NCBI GenBank assembly: GCA_028711675.1
Contig: JAQTRT010000028.1
Span: forward strand, 1-17,007
Direction: 5' to 3'
From: a bacterium
GTDB taxonomy: Bacteria; Spirochaetota; JAHITG01
DNA: 17,007 bases
The notes beneath the pieces were generated by a model. It worked only from the letters and a program-made list of their open reading frames with translations, was not told the DNA's origin and ran no database searches. Position 1 is the stretch's first letter. Each line of letters begins with the position of its first letter. Shown here in pieces: positions 13,898 through 17,007 of this stretch. The position numbers were made by a program, and so were the translations under genes.

Positions 13898-15116
13898 GGA
13901 TCCTTCTGTATATGAGCTCAAAAACCTTATTCAACGAATAGTCCCTGATATACTCCCTGTTACCCGGAAAAAAATATTTTTCCACGATTGTCCTTCTTTT
14001 ATACCGTGTCCCGATATAGACCAGGCCCACCGGCTTCTCCGGAGTCCCGCCGGAAGGGCCGGCAATCCCTGTAACGGATACATACAGATCAGCAGTGAGA
14101 AAGGCCTCAAGACCATCCAGCATCTCCCGGGCCGTTTCCCGGCTCACGGCTCCATACTGCGAAAGGGTCCGGCTTTTTACTCTCAGGATATTCTCCTTAG
14201 CCTTATTGCTGTAGCTCACCACGTCAAACAGGAAAAAAGCGGAACTCCCGCTCAGATCGGTCATGGTCTTGGCGATCAAACCTCCGGTACAGGACTCCGC
14301 CAGGGCTAGTTTTAAATTTCCGGATTTCAGCTGCCGGGCTACTGTCTCGTACAAACTCTTCCAGGAACGCGAATAGATATGCCCTTGAAAAAAAGGTTCC
14401 AATTCATCCGCGATCTTCTTCAGCCGGCCGACATTCTTTCTTCCCGTCAGGATAATATCAATAAGGTTCGGTTTAGCCAGGTAAGTGATCCCACAGCCCA
14501 GTTCCTTGATCCTGGCCTCATGTTCCTTTATTTGTTCCGCCAGACCGGATTCGGTAAGGCCAAAGAGCCGGTATATCCTTTGATAAACGCGGACCCTCCA
14601 TTTTCTCTTCAGGTATGATTTAACCTGCTCTTCGAACATGGGTCTTAGTTCCGCAGGCGGGCCGGGAAGAAGAATGATCACCTTGCCCCTTTTTTCCACG
14701 ATACAGCCCGGAGCTGTTCCGGCCCGGTTATTTAAAATACGGGAACCTTTCAGCAGAAAAGCCTGGACCTTGTTGTTCTCCGGCATAGGCCTGCCCCGTT
14801 TCCTGAAATACCGTCCGATCCTCCTGTAGACCTTTTGGGAAAATACATACTGTAATTTCAAGGCATCCTTCACGGCATCTTTTGTGACATCATCGCTTGT
14901 AGGGCCCAGGCCTCCTGTCAGGATAACGCATTCGCTTTGTTTCAGGATCCATTTCAGAGTCCGGGAGAGCACATGCTTATCGTCGGATATTTTCAGTATG
15001 ATGTCAGCGGAATAACCGAGTTTCAGTATCTCCCGGCTGAGATACGGACTGTTCGTATCCAGATTCTTTCCCGTGACCAGTTCGGTTCCCACGCAAATAA
15101 TACTGCATCTGACCAT
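13884..15116 (-). CDS. cinA: CinA: MoaB/Mog-like domain plus NMN deamidase domain
   Basis: This 410-residue two-domain cytoplasmic protein belongs to the CinA family. The N-terminal MoCF-biosynthesis-like domain (about 1-170) shows SIICVGTELVTGKNLDTNS, ILTGGLGPTSDD at 65-76, NRAGTAPG at 130-137 and LPGPP at 150-154; some family members hydrolyse ADP-ribose or NAD-related pyrophosphates here. The C-terminal PncC domain (about 260-410) shows ALAESCTGG at 271-279 with the catalytic Ser, VSYSN, and TGIAGPSGGTPEKPVGLVYIG. This domain hydrolyses NMN to NaMN, feeding NAD recycling. The reading frame is open up to 15251, but the extra 45 residues resemble no CinA, are hydrophobic and would overlap the divergent promoter, so ATG 15116 is preferred. 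No Shine-Dalgarno sequence precedes it; a TATATT box lies 6 bases upstream of the ATG. Confidence 0.93.
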   Translation of the reverse strand: MVRCSIICVGTELVTGKNLDTNSPYLSREILKLGYSADIILKISDDKHVLSRTLKWILKQSECVILTGGLGPTSDDVTKDAVKDALKLQYVFSQKVYRRIGRYFRKRGRPMPENNKVQAFLLKGSRILNNRAGTAPGCIVEKRGKVIILLPGPPAELRPMFEEQVKSYLKRKWRVRVYQRIYRLFGLTESGLAEQIKEHEARIKELGCGITYLAKPNLIDIILTGRKNVGRLKKIADELEPFFQGHIYSRSWKSLYETVARQLKSGNLKLALAESCTGGLIAKTMTDLSGSSAFFLFDVVSYSNKAKENILRVKSRTLSQYGAVSRETAREMLDGLEAFLTADLYVSVTGIAGPSGGTPEKPVGLVYIGTRYKRRTIVEKYFFPGNREYIRDYSLNKVFELIYRRIHDIH

Positions 15117-15190
15117 GCAGAAAATATAAACAATATAAAATCCATTTCCATAAAAACAGGGTTCATCCGGAAAGGTCATCATGATAACGC

Positions 15191-15226
15191 TTGACATAAT
15201 AAACAAATAAATTAATATTAAGCCAA
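15191..15226 (+). promoter_or_regulatory. Candidate promoter for the CBS-PAS-Fis gene, leaderless
   Basis: TTGACA (15191-15196), a 16-base spacer and TAATAT (15213-15218) form a good sigma-70-like promoter. Transcription would start about 15225-15227, at the ATG. No Shine-Dalgarno sequence is seen before the ATG. The 110-base gap to cinA is strongly AT-rich and serves both directions. Confidence 0.6.
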
Positions 15227-16141
15227 ATGGCCCATCCAGTCGAAAAAGCAAACACCCGGATCATCAAGGTTAAGGATATCATGAGGCTTTTCTTCAAATA
15301 CGACATGGACCATATCCCTGTCATTGATAAATCCAAGAAACTGAAAGGCCTGCTGGATAAAAAGCTCATCATCCAGGATGCCACGGACACCACTTTCATT
15401 GACAGACCGTTTCCCCGGCTTGTCAGTAAATTCATTTTTTACCCGGAAGAGGAATTTTTCCTCCAGATCGTCTCCGGCCTTCCCGATGACATGAAATTCC
15501 CGGTCATCGACTCCAAAGGAACGCTCCAGCATCTATGGCAAAAAAAGGATCTGTTGAACAGTTATTATAATATAACAGCCAAGCCCCAGTCCGAAACCCA
15601 TAAAAAAGAAGTGGACTACTGGGGTATCATCGATATCCTGCCCTTTAACCTCCTGATCGTCGATGACAAGAACAGGATCCTGAACGCTAACCGGAATTTC
15701 CTGATGGAATTCGACTTCGAACAGGATATCCTGTTCAGCCAGAACATCAATAAATTTTTTCCCCGCATCACGGCACCGCCGGGAAAGAATATCTTTTTTC
15801 CCAGATTTTTTCCCATTAAGTACAGGCACATCAACTGGTTTTACACCATTTTCCCCGCCCATGGTTCCTGTGTTTATCTCTTCACCCTGAATTCCGAGAT
15901 CCTGAACCGGTCCCATGATCCCCACGACCTGAACAATCCCGATTTCCAGGACATTCCGAAAAAAGAACCCGAAACCAGAACAAAATCCGGATCCCTGCCT
16001 GACCTTATCGAGGACAAGGAAAGCGCGATCATCAAGAAAGCACTGGAGGAGAATGAATGGAACATCTCCCAGACCGCCAACACCCTTCACATACCCAGGC
16101 AGACCCTTCAGTATAAAATCAGCAAGTATAAGATCACATAA
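15227..16141 (+). CDS. CBS-PAS-Fis-type DNA-binding regulator
   Basis: This 304-residue protein is a probable transcription factor. Residues about 14-113 look like a pair of CBS motifs (VKDIMRLFFKYDMDHIPVID, then KFPVIDSKGTLQHLWQKKDL), which in other proteins bind adenine nucleotides. Residues about 132-222 look like a PAS domain (ILPFNLLIVDDKNRILNANR). A charged linker (about 225-260) leads to a Fis-type helix-turn-helix at 262-304: AIIKKALEENEWNISQTANT, then LHIPRQTLQYKISKYKI. The HTH matches the C-terminus of sigma-54 activators, but there is no AAA+ domain between, so it cannot remodel sigma-54 polymerase alone. The start fits the domain boundary and the promoter. Its TAA is followed at once by the next ATG. 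The ligand and targets are unknown. Confidence 0.8.
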   Translation: MAHPVEKANTRIIKVKDIMRLFFKYDMDHIPVIDKSKKLKGLLDKKLIIQDATDTTFIDRPFPRLVSKFIFYPEEEFFLQIVSGLPDDMKFPVIDSKGTLQHLWQKKDLLNSYYNITAKPQSETHKKEVDYWGIIDILPFNLLIVDDKNRILNANRNFLMEFDFEQDILFSQNINKFFPRITAPPGKNIFFPRFFPIKYRHINWFYTIFPAHGSCVYLFTLNSEILNRSHDPHDLNNPDFQDIPKKEPETRTKSGSLPDLIEDKESAIIKKALEENEWNISQTANTLHIPRQTLQYKISKYKIT

Positions 16142-17007
16142 ATGTTAACAAATAAAAAGAGCATTATCTTTTCCTTGAAAATAACACTGCTCATGGGCTT
16201 ACTCCTGGTCTGGCTGCTGGGTCACCTCTGGATACCTCCTTCCCGCCTCTCATACTTTATCCTGTACCTGCTCTTCTTCAATGTCCTTATCCTGGCCAGC
16301 CTGTATTTTCTGAACATGCAGTATGCCCTGCTTTACTCCTCCCTGGTCCTGGTGAGCCTGTTCTTTTTAATCAATAAGTATTATTTTATCCTGTACAAGG
16401 CTCATTTGAAATTCGCGGCTTTCTTTGCCCTTCTTTTCCTGCTGAACGGCTTAACGTATTATATTCTGGTGATCTATTATTACATCAAACTAAGCGACGA
16501 ACGTAAATCCGATGAGGCCCTGATCGAGAACTTCCGGGAAGAGAACACCATGCTCTCGATCCGGTTTAATGAGAACGAGGAGAAAAACAAGAGCCTGAAG
16601 ATCGAGCTTGAGCGCATGAAAAAACTATCCCATACGGCTTATATCCTGGGTTCAACCATGGATGAGTTCAAACTGGCAGATCACCTGATCAAGGAAGCGG
16701 CCGGGATCCTTTCCGTCAGCAAGGTCCTGGTTTCCAAATACAGCCGGAACGAGGATAAGTTCTACGTATTCGGACAGACCGGCTATACAAACAATGTCCT
16801 GAACCAGCCAACCGACAACCTGGACGACTGGATCAAGGAAAGCAAGCTCCCCACGCTGATCAGCAACATCAATACGGAGACAAAGATCAAGATCAAGAAG
16901 TATTCGCCTTTTTTAAACTACACTTCCATTATCGCAGTACCTATCATCGTGACGGACCATGTCTATGGCATTCTGAGGGCGGAGAATAAATCGGTTAATT
17001 TCTTTAC
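16142..17007 (+). CDS. Four-helix membrane protein with coiled coil and GAF domain, partial
   Basis: The gene starts with ATG directly after the TAA of the preceding regulator and runs off the window after 288 codons, so its C-terminal output domain is not seen. Residues about 10-30, 38-57, 62-77 and 90-113 are four hydrophobic segments (for example ITLLMGLLLVWLLGHLW and FFALLFLLNGLTYYILVIYY). Residues about 116-165 are a charged helical, probably coiled-coil, linker (ENEEKNKSLKIELERMKKL). From about 167 a GAF domain begins: LSHTAYILGSTMDEFKLADH, then VSKVLVSKYS and SIIAVPIIVTDHVYGILRAE. It is a likely inner-membrane sensor; a GGDEF, kinase, cyclase or phosphatase domain may follow. There is no Shine-Dalgarno sequence, so translation is probably coupled to the regulator, which may be its partner. 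Confidence 0.82.
   Translation, partial: MLTNKKSIIFSLKITLLMGLLLVWLLGHLWIPPSRLSYFILYLLFFNVLILASLYFLNMQYALLYSSLVLVSLFFLINKYYFILYKAHLKFAAFFALLFLLNGLTYYILVIYYYIKLSDERKSDEALIENFREENTMLSIRFNENEEKNKSLKIELERMKKLSHTAYILGSTMDEFKLADHLIKEAAGILSVSKVLVSKYSRNEDKFYVFGQTGYTNNVLNQPTDNLDDWIKESKLPTLISNINTETKIKIKKYSPFLNYTSIIAVPIIVTDHVYGILRAENKSVNFF

Noticed and set aside
15117..15251. N-terminal extension of cinA (45 residues, hydrophobic)
   Set aside because: CinA proteins begin close to the ICVGTELVTG motif; the extension overlaps the divergent gene and its promoter. A membrane-anchored CinA is possible but unsupported.
15533..16090. Minus-strand open frame of 185 codons opposite the CBS-PAS-Fis gene
   Set aside because: The opposite frame encodes a clear Fis-type HTH and PAS segment; this is its shadow.
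1..17007. Search by eye for CRISPR repeats, IS ends, tRNA genes, phage genes and toxin-antitoxin pairs
   Set aside because: No regularly spaced repeats, transposase, integrase, tRNA cloverleaf or small paired genes were seen; the window reads as ordinary chromosome.

Overview
The window is a gene-dense chromosomal segment of a Gram-negative bacterium. Intergenic gaps are all under 140 bp, and no mobile element, CRISPR array, tRNA or rRNA is visible. The EF-G tail at the left edge, a predicted outer-membrane beta-barrel protein, a very large Ser/Thr kinase-ATPase-TPR-GAF-SpoIIE protein and a CBS-PAS-Fis regulator together suggest a spirochaete-like or related poorly cultured phylum. This placement is inference; no marker here settles it.

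Layout. (1) 1-249: the 3' end of an elongation factor G gene with a likely terminator just downstream. (2) 361-1512: an SCP2-like domain fused to a flavodoxin-fold, cysteine-motif NAD(P)H-dependent oxidoreductase. (3) 1549-3572, minus strand: a two-gene operon of a YprB-type DEDDh exonuclease and an unrecognised 258-residue protein. (4) 3573-3709: a divergent promoter region built round the palindrome ATTTGACAAAT. (5) 3710-8809: the 1699-residue multidomain signalling protein. (6) 8872-10194: an outer-membrane beta-barrel candidate with its own promoter, then a DUF1232/YkvA-like membrane protein. (7) 10325-13366: three plus-strand genes, the first two overlapping and the third overlapping or closely following: a sucrose-phosphate-synthase-like glycosyltransferase, an Rrf2-type regulator and quinolinate synthase NadA. 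(8) 13460-15116, minus strand: cinA (NMN deamidase/Mog-like) and rimI, overlapping and ending in a terminator. (9) 15227-17007: a CBS-PAS-Fis regulator and, directly abutting it, a four-helix membrane protein with a GAF domain that runs off the window.

How the genes fit together. NadA makes quinolinate for NAD, and the CinA C-terminal domain recycles NMN to NaMN, so two arms of pyridine-nucleotide metabolism face each other across 13367-13459. The overlapping Rrf2-like gene lacks the usual cysteine triad and could be a local regulator. The 1699-residue protein carries a kinase module with degenerate motifs and a SpoIIE-type phosphatase with all metal-binding aspartates present, so the phosphatase may be its real output. 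The 15227-17007 pair looks like a second, separate sensory unit.

The strongest unlisted signal is regulatory. Three plus-strand genes (3710, 8872, 15227) have a TTGACA box upstream and no Shine-Dalgarno sequence. Two of them have the box 35-36 bases before the ATG, which predicts leaderless or nearly leaderless mRNAs. Several other genes (361, 2325, 12015) have clear GGAG-type ribosome binding sites.
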